Shown: piece after piece, positions 7,814-14,287 of the stretch | Numbering within the stretch: position 1 is the first letter of the stretch | How the letters are laid out: each line of letters begins with the position of its first letter | NCBI GenBank assembly: GCA_002402275.1 | Contig: DHFN01000155.1 | Span: 1-14,287 of the forward strand | Length of the DNA: 14,287 nt | Source of the DNA: Anaerolineales bacterium UBA4823 | Lineage (GTDB): Bacteria; Chloroflexota; Anaerolineae; Anaerolineales; UBA4823 | Direction of reading: 5' to 3' | The notes under the pieces: generated by a model | Told to the model about the DNA's origin: nothing | Databases searched by the model: none | What the model saw: only the letters and a program-made list of their open reading frames with translations | Position numbers and translations under genes: made by a program

Positions 7814-8046
7814 GGATGATAGATTTCCCTGGTGTATGCCAGAGTGTAGACTACCTCATCATCTTTTAAGAAAAACTATCTCAGGGAGGAGTCTTGCCAC
7901 AGTTGTCGGTTCCAACCATCATAATGCAGCGCAGCCTTTCTCTTTGCAAGCAAGAAAAGCGCAAAACCTGCAACCTGCTCCACTAGGCCATCTGGAAGAA
8001 GGTCAATTTACCTGTGCGGTTGATCACAACGTAAAGTGGTTTTCAT
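7810..8046 (-). pseudogene. Broken antitoxin gene partnered with the toxin relic
   Basis: Read on the minus strand from ATG 8046-8044, this frame has 78 codons before the position where its stop is expected. It begins MKTTLRCDQPHR, then TAA at codon 13 (8010-8008), then IDLLPDGLVEQVAGFALFLL. It continues through DGWNRQLWQDSSLR to TAG at codon 57 (7878-7876), then FFLKDDEVVYTLAYTREIYH. This matches a common antitoxin layout: a short helix with 'LPddlveqVadFAlFLlarrk', a 'WdeRqWqdfaLeqFfre-DdevYTL.dArEiYhp' tail, then a PemK/MazF toxin. Both stops fall where glutamine would fit and are one transition from CAA and CAG. At the end, CCAAGAAAC probably replaced CCATGAAAC, removing the antitoxin stop and the toxin start together. 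It cannot give a full-length protein. Confidence 0.78.
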
Positions 8047-8067
8047 TTCCCACAATCTCCGATATAG

Positions 8068-8095
8068 ATTTTACCCGGTTTGATTTCTTTATCAA
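8068..8095 (-). promoter_or_regulatory. Sigma-70-like promoter of the toxin-antitoxin relic
   Basis: On the minus strand TTGATA (8095-8090) and TAAAAT (8073-8068) are separated by 16 bases. Each matches the -35 or -10 consensus at five of six positions. The -10 ends 21 bases before the relic antitoxin ATG at 8046. Its placement supports the reading of the relic as a former transcription unit. If still active it would make RNA through the relic and antisense to the end of cas7c. The -35 box lies only six bases from the cas4 start codon. Confidence 0.45.
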
Positions 8096-8101
8096 AATGC
8101 A

Positions 8102-8791
8102 ATGAAATCCGAATACACGTCCGATGATCTTCTTCCTCTCTCTGGCATTCAACATTTCCTGTTTTGCCGGCGGCAATGGGCGTTGATTTATATCGAAACT
8201 CAATGGCAAGATAATCTTTATACAATTGAAGGGCATATTCTTCATGAGCGGGTGGATGATCCCTTTTTTACCGACACACGCAAAGGGGTCATCACCGCCC
8301 GCTCGCTTCCCATTGCTTCGTACCGTTTAGGACTTTCAGGGATTTGCGATGTGGTCGAATTCACTCCTGCACTTCCGTCCTGTAGTGCGAGGGGGGAAGG
8401 AGTCAAATTGCCCAATCATACAGGCTTGTATTTGGCAGCTCCGGTCGAATACAAACGGGGTAGACCTAAACGTGAACCCGTAGATGAAGCTCAATTGTGT
8501 GCACAGGCAATGTGCCTCGAAGAGATGCTCTCGATGGACATTCCTCTGGGTTATCTCTACTATGGTCAAACCCGCCATCGTGAACAGGTCGAACTCACCA
8601 GTGAATTACGTAAATTGGTCAAAGACATGTCCATCGAAATGCATGCCTATTTTGATCGCGGTTACACTCCCCGGGTTCGTATCAGCAAAGCCTGCCGCTC
8701 TTGTTCCCTGGCGGATATTTGCTTGCCAGGATTACAAGAAAACGCCGTACCGGCGTCTAAATATATAAAGGATCAGATTGAAAATACCTAA
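8102..8791 (+). CDS. cas4: Cas4 RecB-like nuclease, type I-C adaptation
   Basis: Iron-sulfur nuclease of 229 residues that trims prespacers and sets their orientation and PAM choice together with Cas1-Cas2. The RecB/PD-(D/E)XK site is complete: H48 in GHILHER, D83 in GICDVVEF and E116-x-K118 in APVEYKRG, followed by the QLCAQAMCLEEM helix (131-142). The four cluster cysteines are C22 in FLFCRRQW, then C198, C201 and C207 in CRSCSLADIC. Translation must begin at or after 8084, because a TGA in the same frame lies at 8081-8083, and ATG 8102 is the first candidate. No Shine-Dalgarno sequence precedes it, unlike cas5c, cas8c and cas7c; the native leader may have been lost when the toxin-antitoxin cassette entered. 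Cas1 follows after 50 bases. Confidence 0.95.
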   Translation: MKSEYTSDDLLPLSGIQHFLFCRRQWALIYIETQWQDNLYTIEGHILHERVDDPFFTDTRKGVITARSLPIASYRLGLSGICDVVEFTPALPSCSARGEGVKLPNHTGLYLAAPVEYKRGRPKREPVDEAQLCAQAMCLEEMLSMDIPLGYLYYGQTRHREQVELTSELRKLVKDMSIEMHAYFDRGYTPRVRISKACRSCSLADICLPGLQENAVPASKYIKDQIENT

Positions 8792-8841
8792 CTAGAAATG
8801 CAATCCTGAATGGGTGAAAACAATAAAGAGAGAAATAGAAA

Positions 8842-9873
8842 ATGAAACAGCTTGGGAATGTCTTATATATCACCACCGCTGAAGCTTACCTTTCTTTAGA
8901 AGGCGAAAACGTGGTCATCAAAAAAGATGAACAAACCTCAACCCATTTACCGCTGCACAACATCGAAAATATTGTTTGCTTTAATTATCAAGGGGTCAGC
9001 CCAGCCCTGATGGGTGCTTGTGCGGAAAGGAACATCGGGCTGGCTTTTCTCACACCTTACGGACGTTTTTTAGGACGCGTGAGTGGTAAAGTGCGCGGCA
9101 ATGTCTTATTGCGTAAAAAGCAATACCAGGTATCAGATGATGAAAACCAAAGTGCAGCTATCGCGGTTTCATTTTTATTAGGAAAAGTAGCTAACAGTCG
9201 CAAAGTGCTAGAACGAGCCATCCGCGACCACGCATTGCTGGTGGACACCAATGAACTCAGCAAAGCATCGGCTTTTCTCAAACAAACCCTAAACGCCTTG
9301 CTGCAATGTAAACACACCTCAGAACTGATGGCTTTTGAAGGTTCTGCTGCAAAAGTATACTTCAGTGTCTTCGACAACCTGATATTACAACAAAAAGACG
9401 ATTTTCATTTCGAGGAACGATCTCGCCGACCGCCTTTAGATAATATGAACTCGCTGCTTTCTTTCTTATATACACTCTTGACCAATGAAGCCGTATCCGC
9501 CCTCGAGACAGTCGGGCTTGATCCGTATGTGGGTTTTCTGCATCAAGATCGGCCTGGACGTCCTTCGCTTGCGTTAGACCTAATTGAAGAATTACGCCCC
9601 GTTTTCGCAGACCGACTAGCACTTTCATTAGTCAATCGAAAACAAGTCACCGGAAAAGGATTTACCCAGAAGGAAAGCGGCGGGATCCTGATGGATGATG
9701 ACACCCGAAAAGCGGTTCTAACAGCTTGGCAGGAGCGAAAAAAAGAAGAGATTGTTCACCCTTTTTTGAAGGAACGCATCCCCTTTGGGCTCATTCCGCA
9801 TATCCAGGCTTTATTGCTTGCTCGATATTTGCGGGGAGACCTAGATGCCTACCCGCCTTTTTTTTGGAGTTAA
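8842..9873 (+). CDS. cas1: Cas1 integrase, type I-C
   Basis: Metal-dependent integrase that inserts new spacers at the leader end of the array, acting as Cas1-Cas2; 343 residues, normal length. The catalytic domain shows E166 in MAFEGSAAKVYF, H234 in GFLHQDRPGRPSLALDL and acidic residues D246/E249 in DLIEELRP. The N-terminal beta domain opens MKQLGNVLYITT and contains LPLHNIENIVCF, as in I-C Cas1 proteins. A weak site (AGAGAGAAA) precedes ATG 8842. The expected partner cas2 does not follow: 56 bases after the stop a type III gene begins. The protein looks intact, so spacer acquisition would need a Cas2 encoded elsewhere. Confidence 0.96.
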   Translation: MKQLGNVLYITTAEAYLSLEGENVVIKKDEQTSTHLPLHNIENIVCFNYQGVSPALMGACAERNIGLAFLTPYGRFLGRVSGKVRGNVLLRKKQYQVSDDENQSAAIAVSFLLGKVANSRKVLERAIRDHALLVDTNELSKASAFLKQTLNALLQCKHTSELMAFEGSAAKVYFSVFDNLILQQKDDFHFEERSRRPPLDNMNSLLSFLYTLLTNEAVSALETVGLDPYVGFLHQDRPGRPSLALDLIEELRPVFADRLALSLVNRKQVTGKGFTQKESGGILMDDDTRKAVLTAWQERKKEEIVHPFLKERIPFGLIPHIQALLLARYLRGDLDAYPPFFWS

Positions 9874-9891
9874 AAGAAAATGTGCTATAGT
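9864..9891 (+). promoter_or_regulatory. Candidate extended -10 promoter for the type III module
   Basis: TATAGT at 9886-9891 is preceded by TG at 9883-9884, forming an extended -10. TTGGAG at 9864-9869 stands 16 bases upstream as a poor -35. The element overlaps the last codons of cas1 and lies about 40 bases before cmr1. It would let the type III genes be transcribed separately from the I-C operon. No terminator was found between cas1 and cmr1, so read-through is also possible. Confidence 0.35.
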
Positions 9892-9929
9892 ATTCATATC
9901 GTAATGTTACACAAAATGGGGAGGGATAA

Positions 9930-10802
9930 ATGGGAATGAATATCACTCTTCGAACCCTAACGCCTTTATGGACCGGCGGGATAGATCAAACCCACGATCG
10001 CCTGCACGAGACCGGGCTGATTGGCTCGCTGCGCTGGTGGTACGAAGCCCTGGTGCGCGGTCTCGGCGGTTATGCCTGCGACCCAACAAGCGAAGACCGC
10101 TGCCCGGATAAGGCCGGAAAACACTGCGCTGCGTGCGAATTGTTTGGTTGCACCGGCTGGGCGCGCAAGTTTCGGCTTCAAGTTACAGATACATACGACA
10201 AAATCATCCAGGACCCATTGATCGCACCCAACACAGAATTTGTCTTACACTTTATTGAATTGCGGCAGATGGATGATGCAGAGAAATGGTTGTCAACCCA
10301 GACTATCCGAATCGCTGCTACTTATGGGGCAGTTGGTGGCAAGACGACCCTCAAACCGCAAAAGGGCGTTGTAGGGCAGGATTATGGCATTGTACAATGG
10401 CTTGGAGCCAATTTGGCGAAAAAAGCAGATAACATCGAAATCTTTTTAAAGCAAGGTAGAGACCTTCCACAAGAGGAATTCCCGAACTTGAAATGGTTCT
10501 TCTTTATTCATGGCGCGTTTCTTTCACGCCTGCGGATGAATCCATTGCTCGGATTAGATAATAGCGGTGATCCTTTGTCTTCCCCTGAAGATTGGCAAAA
10601 ATTCCTACAAGGCAGACGTGGCAGCAAGACAAAAAGCGCCGTAAGCAAAAAACTTTTTTCGTTTCGGAGCAATGGTGGGCGCATTTGGGGTTATGCTAAA
10701 GATGCACAAATGCGCGATACAGTGATTGAACGAATCAAACAGCAACTTGGTAACGGGAATTACACTAAAAAAACAGGAGAGGAGGTACTCCATGAATTAT
10801 GA
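9930..10802 (+). CDS. cmr1: Cmr1-family RAMP subunit of a type III complex
   Basis: Cas7-like RAMP protein of 290 residues that caps the 3' end of crRNA in type III-B and related effector complexes. Hallmarks are LTPLWTGG at the N-terminus (10-17), GSLRWWYEALVRGLGGYACD (32-51) and a cysteine cluster that may bind zinc (C50, C58, C66, C69, C74). The AATYGAVGGKTTLKPQKG loop (129-146) and a late glycine-rich SNGGRIWGY element (247-255) also fit. GGGGAGGG at 9918-9925 precedes ATG 9930; ATG 9936, two codons later, is equally possible. The 3' end overlaps the next gene by 11 bases, so the type III genes form a tightly coupled operon. Cmr1 next to a Csx11-like large subunit suggests a III-B or III-C-like module; the genes to the right would decide. 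Confidence 0.92.
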   Translation: MGMNITLRTLTPLWTGGIDQTHDRLHETGLIGSLRWWYEALVRGLGGYACDPTSEDRCPDKAGKHCAACELFGCTGWARKFRLQVTDTYDKIIQDPLIAPNTEFVLHFIELRQMDDAEKWLSTQTIRIAATYGAVGGKTTLKPQKGVVGQDYGIVQWLGANLAKKADNIEIFLKQGRDLPQEEFPNLKWFFFIHGAFLSRLRMNPLLGLDNSGDPLSSPEDWQKFLQGRRGSKTKSAVSKKLFSFRSNGGRIWGYAKDAQMRDTVIERIKQQLGNGNYTKKTGEEVLHEL

Positions 10803-12123
10803 TTTCTATGTTGACCAACCGCAAGGCGACGTGGTGACGCAAGTACGTTTGCTCGTCACGAAAGACGAACCGCTGACCGATTACCTGCTTTTGATGCACG
10901 GGAAATTCGACAAAACGAAAAAACAACTTACTGAAAGCAACGAGTTCGATAATTACATCGCAGTTAATCTTGATCAGATGGGATCGCTTAGCATTCGGCA
11001 GGCGGAAGCGCCAAATCTAAACCTTCTCCCGCCCGGCTCCTGGTTCCTGCAATTCATCTTTACCCTTGCCAAACCCTGGATCAGTAAAGACGATGACCCC
11101 TTCTACGTCGCCGAAAGTGTGAACCCCGTTCGTAAAGATAAAGTATTCAAAGTCCCGTTCATGTCTGCTGCCAGTTTGAAAGGCTTGCTGCGCTGGACGC
11201 TGATGCACATCCGCCTGGCGTTGAAGACAGACAAGCAACCAGAGGGATTTGCTCAAGAACGTTTTGTTCAAACTCTGATGTTTGGCGATGAGCAGGGTGA
11301 AGAAGCCGCTCAGGTGAAGGGTTTTGCTAAATATCTGGATGCCCTCAATCCCGAAGCCCACACCGAGTACGAACGCCTGCTGCGCCAATACTACAAAGTG
11401 AAACCGGAGGACCCCCTGCCCCATCACAGCGGACGGTTGATGTTCTACCCCACCTTCTTCAATGAGATAGATGTCGAAGTCATCAATCCGCACTCGCGCA
11501 AAACCAAAGCCGGGACACATCCCATTTATCTGGAATGTGTTCCCGCTGGGGCAAAGGGTACATTCTCCCTGCTTTATGTCCCCTTTGACCTGATCGGGCA
11601 GCCCGAAGAGGAAATCCGCAAACAAGCCACCGAAGATTTGCGTCTGCTTGCCCAAGGCTTGCAAGCTATGTTCCTCACCTACGGCTTTTCCGCCAAGCGC
11701 ACCGACGGGTTTGGGGTGGCAGAACAGAAAGTCGAAAATGGGTTCATCCAGGTCCGAATCGAAGAAACCCCTGCGCCGCCCACTGCTCCGCCGCACACCG
11801 CCGAGCCGCAACTGCCCAAATATCTGCAAACCCCTGGTAAACTCAAAGACGAATACATCGCCCCCGACGGCACGTTTCGGGAACGCAGCCAGGCAGAACT
11901 GGCAAAGATAACCAAACCGCAGAAGCAAGAGTATGAAAAAGCCAAAAAGTGGTGGGAACTCAAAGGCAAAGCGCAAGTCGAACAGCCGCCTGCGCCTGCT
12001 GAACCCCAACCCGGAACCGCAGCATCCGTCCGGCAATGGCTTAAGCGCGATTTCGATTCCTTTGACCAACTCGTCTCAATTGCCATACAACTGGCGCAGG
12101 AGGTGAAAAATGTCACTGGGTAA
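10792..12123 (+). CDS. Cmr6-like RAMP protein with C-terminal extension
   Basis: RAMP-superfamily protein of 443 residues, probably the Cas7-type Cmr6 equivalent of the complex. ATG 10792 is selected because GGAGGT at 10781-10786 sits just before it; an upstream in-frame ATG at 10726 lies inside cmr1. RAMP features are KVPFMSAASLKGLLRW (120-135), LMFGDEQGE (162-170), SGRLMFYPTFF followed by DVEVINPHSRK (213-237), and the glycine-rich KRTDGFGVA (302-310). The NPH motif and the order of these blocks resemble Cmr6. The RAMP core ends near residue 325. Beyond it are a proline-rich linker (327-345), a charged helical stretch (350-395), a second proline-rich linker (399-410) and a final helix, roughly 118 residues in all. 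Simple Cmr6 proteins are shorter. The stop overlaps the large-subunit start by 14 bases. Confidence 0.8.
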   Translation: MNYDFYVDQPQGDVVTQVRLLVTKDEPLTDYLLLMHGKFDKTKKQLTESNEFDNYIAVNLDQMGSLSIRQAEAPNLNLLPPGSWFLQFIFTLAKPWISKDDDPFYVAESVNPVRKDKVFKVPFMSAASLKGLLRWTLMHIRLALKTDKQPEGFAQERFVQTLMFGDEQGEEAAQVKGFAKYLDALNPEAHTEYERLLRQYYKVKPEDPLPHHSGRLMFYPTFFNEIDVEVINPHSRKTKAGTHPIYLECVPAGAKGTFSLLYVPFDLIGQPEEEIRKQATEDLRLLAQGLQAMFLTYGFSAKRTDGFGVAEQKVENGFIQVRIEETPAPPTAPPHTAEPQLPKYLQTPGKLKDEYIAPDGTFRERSQAELAKITKPQKQEYEKAKKWWELKGKAQVEQPPAPAEPQPGTAASVRQWLKRDFDSFDQLVSIAIQLAQEVKNVTG

Positions 12124-14287
12124 CCTGGAAATCCTGAAACAACACCAACGAGAATTGCTGCTGGCGGAGGCCATTGGCTGGCTGCATGATTACCGCAAAT
12201 CTTCGGATGAGCACCTAAAAACCCAGGCAGCCAATCTGAGTAACCAGAAGGCGCTACCTCGTGATAGTCTTGCAAGAAAACACCCTCCTCTGACCAGCGT
12301 CACTCTTCAACTGCTGCCTGACCAATCATCCCTTCGCACTCTAACCGATCTGCTCAACGATAACACCTGGAAAAACGACGTTCTCGGTCAAATCCTCTCC
12401 CGCTGCCATAACACCGCTCACTTTGACAAGCAAGAGCCGAGCAGTGGAAAGCAAAATTACCCAACAGCATCCGGTGACCCTCAAATGCAGATTAGCTCAC
12501 CTTTTGGTTTCGAGAGAGCGATACCTGCCAATCTCACCAGTCAACTATGGGGACTCCCGTGGAATGTGTTGAAGGAGTATGATAAAACTCAATACAAGAT
12601 GCTTAAACAGGCAATTAGCAGTTTGTTCTCCCAAACTGTTGCCGACACACGCCGCCCTATCAACGAGGTAGATCTGTGGAGTTGGGGAATGTTGGTTGGG
12701 GCGTTGTATAAATCTGCGCTTGCTGGCATATTATTGACAGGAACAACTCCTGCCGCGAGCGACCTCCGCTGGCGGTTGCTGGGCATGCATTACGATGGAC
12801 TAAATTACCTCCTCAAATCCACGCGCATCCCCGACCTGCTGGCGAGGCAAGAACTGCTCACCGATGGGCTGAACAAGGTACGCGAACTTTTGGAAGTTAC
12901 TTATCCCCTCGGAAGTGAAGTATATCACGACGAGAACGGTAGCATTTATGTTGTGCCAAATATTGTTAATCTGCTGGACTGTACCGACAACAACGGAACA
13001 AGTTTGCAAAGCCTTGTCTTGCGGGAGTTTTCACAAGGCACAGTAAAAGGCAGCCTTGACCTTCAACTAGGCGGAGAAATCGTGCCGCATATCGAATTGG
13101 AAGGTACTCCCTGGTGGGGGCAGGATCCAGATTGGCCGAAGTCTTCCAACGATGAATTGCCAAAAATTAGCGATTTCTTGTCTCGAAAACCCATTTTATT
13201 TGCCGACCCCGACTCAATCCGTTCGTATTGGCAGGGTGCATCAGCCGACATCTGCACTGTTTGCGGCTTGCGACCACAAGGTCCCACCCAAAAAGCCAAA
13301 GACCGCCATGTATGCGATATTTGTGAACAGCGCCGGTCAGACCGTTCGAAGGAGTGGGCAACAAATCAGGCAGACAAAACGATTTGGACTAGCGAAGTCG
13401 CCGATTCGAATGGCCGCCTGGCGATGATTGTCGGTCAGTTCGACCTGACTCATTGGCTGACGGGTAATGTAATTGAATCTTTGTTGGTCATTGCTCCGGC
13501 CGACCCACAAAATCGTAATGAAAAACACGTTATAAGTAAAACGCCTTCGTTTAGCCGCCTGCGCCGTGTGTGGGAAACCACCCGTGCTTTTTGGCAGGAA
13601 ATTCAATGCAACATTTTCGAGATGCTCAGCGATGACCGCCGCCGGCTGAAAATCTACCTCGATGCCAAACCCAATTTAGGTCCCTACCACGTTTACGATC
13701 TCCAACTCGGAGTGGCAGAACTTGATGTCGTCTGGCTGCCTCCTGAAAACGGAGCCGATGGTTATCTCCTAACGGCAGACAACTTGGGATACATCGCCCG
13801 TCGGTTAAGCGTCGAAAAAGATGTATACATTCATTCGGCTGCCTCTGCGATTTATGTGGAAGACCATTTGCAAAAAGATTTCAAGAACGCCAACCGCCCA
13901 CTCATTCTGCGCAATCCAGATGCTTCTCCCAGCCAAAAACGTATGAATTTACTCGAAGGGATAGGCATTCGCAAACTGGAATATCAAGAAAACAAATACG
14001 CCACCGCCATCCCCACCCTCACCGAACCGCGCACCTTCATGCTGCTTGTGCCAGCCGACCGCGCACTCGATATGGTCAAAGCCATTCAATCTAAATACCA
14101 TTGCGAATTAGGCAAAGTGCGCAACCGCCTGCCACTGGCGCTGGGTTTGGTGTACTTCGAACGCAAGATGCCGCTCATAGCCGTGATGGATGCCGCCCGG
14201 CAGATGCTGAAATGTACGATGAAGAACGAGCAATGGATAATTAAAGAGACCGATGGAAGCGGGAAGATCAAATTCGAAAACGGGATC
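12110..14287 (+). CDS. csx11: Csx11-like Cas10 large subunit (partial, runs off right end)
   Basis: An open frame of 726 codons continues past the window edge. ATG 12110 follows AGGAGGT at 12098-12104. The N-terminus has an HD pair, H26-D27 in WLHDYRKSSDEHL, like the HD nuclease of Cas10. A zinc-finger-like Cys4 element (C382, C385, C402, C405) lies where Cas10 carries one before the palm domains. The first palm is suggested by GRLAMIVGQFDLTHWLTGN (435-453), where Q443 stands in for one of the usual aspartates. The second palm is suggested by FMLLVPADRALDMVKAI (643-659) and a later LPLALGLVYFERKMPL. Directly before LLVPA, where cyclase Cas10s have GGDD, this protein has EPRT (639-642), so cyclic oligoadenylate synthesis is probably lost. 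Size and layout fit the Csx11 family, associated with type III (III-B/III-C-like) loci. A diverged Cmr2 is the alternative. Confidence 0.78.
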   Translation, partial: MSLGNLEILKQHQRELLLAEAIGWLHDYRKSSDEHLKTQAANLSNQKALPRDSLARKHPPLTSVTLQLLPDQSSLRTLTDLLNDNTWKNDVLGQILSRCHNTAHFDKQEPSSGKQNYPTASGDPQMQISSPFGFERAIPANLTSQLWGLPWNVLKEYDKTQYKMLKQAISSLFSQTVADTRRPINEVDLWSWGMLVGALYKSALAGILLTGTTPAASDLRWRLLGMHYDGLNYLLKSTRIPDLLARQELLTDGLNKVRELLEVTYPLGSEVYHDENGSIYVVPNIVNLLDCTDNNGTSLQSLVLREFSQGTVKGSLDLQLGGEIVPHIELEGTPWWGQDPDWPKSSNDELPKISDFLSRKPILFADPDSIRSYWQGASADICTVCGLRPQGPTQKAKDRHVCDICEQRRSDRSKEWATNQADKTIWTSEVADSNGRLAMIVGQFDLTHWLTGNVIESLLVIAPADPQNRNEKHVISKTPSFSRLRRVWETTRAFWQEIQCNIFEMLSDDRRRLKIYLDAKPNLGPYHVYDLQLGVAELDVVWLPPENGADGYLLTADNLGYIARRLSVEKDVYIHSAASAIYVEDHLQKDFKNANRPLILRNPDASPSQKRMNLLEGIGIRKLEYQENKYATAIPTLTEPRTFMLLVPADRALDMVKAIQSKYHCELGKVRNRLPLALGLVYFERKMPLIAVMDAARQMLKCTMKNEQWIIKETDGSGKIKFENGI

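Noticed and set aside
7461..8105. Forward 214-codon open frame between cas7c and cas4
   Set aside because: Composition is unlike a protein (rich in Ser, Arg, Cys and His), it has no ribosome binding site, and it is antisense to the recognisable toxin-antitoxin relic, which explains the stretch better.
11017..12069. Long minus-strand open frame (350 codons) across the Cmr6-like gene
   Set aside because: It is low-complexity, rich in Phe, Gly and Leu, and mirrors the codon bias of the real gene on the + strand, which has RAMP motifs and a good start site.

Overview
The window is a CRISPR-cas locus with every cas gene on the + strand. A nearly complete type I-C system is followed without a break by the start of a type III module. 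No CRISPR array, tRNA, rRNA or insertion sequence was seen. The organism is probably a bacterium of the Chloroflexota (Anaerolineae-like). This rests on the pairing of a WYL regulator and I-C genes with a Csx11-type Cas10, and on the style of the toxin-antitoxin relic. It is an inference from general family knowledge, not a taxonomic assignment.

Layout: bases 1-434 hold no gene that can be supported, apart from a weak promoter candidate near the right end. Next comes a WYL-domain transcription factor (435-1427), overlapping cas3 (1402-3660). After a 127-base gap come cas5c (3788-4456), cas8c (4453-6336, with an internal start for the small subunit Cas11c at 5950) and cas7c (6452-7318). Together these encode an I-C Cascade and its Cas3 effector. 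The adaptation genes cas4 (8102-8791) and cas1 (8842-9873) follow, but cas2, which normally closes a I-C operon, is absent. A promoter-like sequence overlaps the end of cas1 and leads into cmr1 (9930-10802), a Cmr6-like RAMP gene with a long C-terminal extension (10792-12123) and a Csx11/Cas10-like large subunit (12110 to the right edge, incomplete).

The least expected item lies in the 783 bases between cas7c and cas4. On the minus strand there is a dead two-gene toxin-antitoxin cassette: an antitoxin of about 78 codons followed by a PemK/MazF-like toxin of about 110 codons. Reading frame is kept throughout with no indels. The cassette is interrupted by TAA, TAG and TGA codons, and the presumed ATGA stop/start junction has been lost by one base. 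A promoter-like sequence still sits in front of it, facing away from cas4.

How the genes would work together: Cas5c probably processes pre-crRNA, and Cas5c, Cas7c, Cas8c and Cas11c form the DNA surveillance complex that recruits Cas3. Cas4 and Cas1 acquire spacers with a Cas2 supplied from elsewhere. The type III genes add a second effector. Its Cas10 keeps an HD dipeptide and a zinc-binding Cys4 element but lacks a GGDD motif where one would be expected, so it probably does not make cyclic oligoadenylate.
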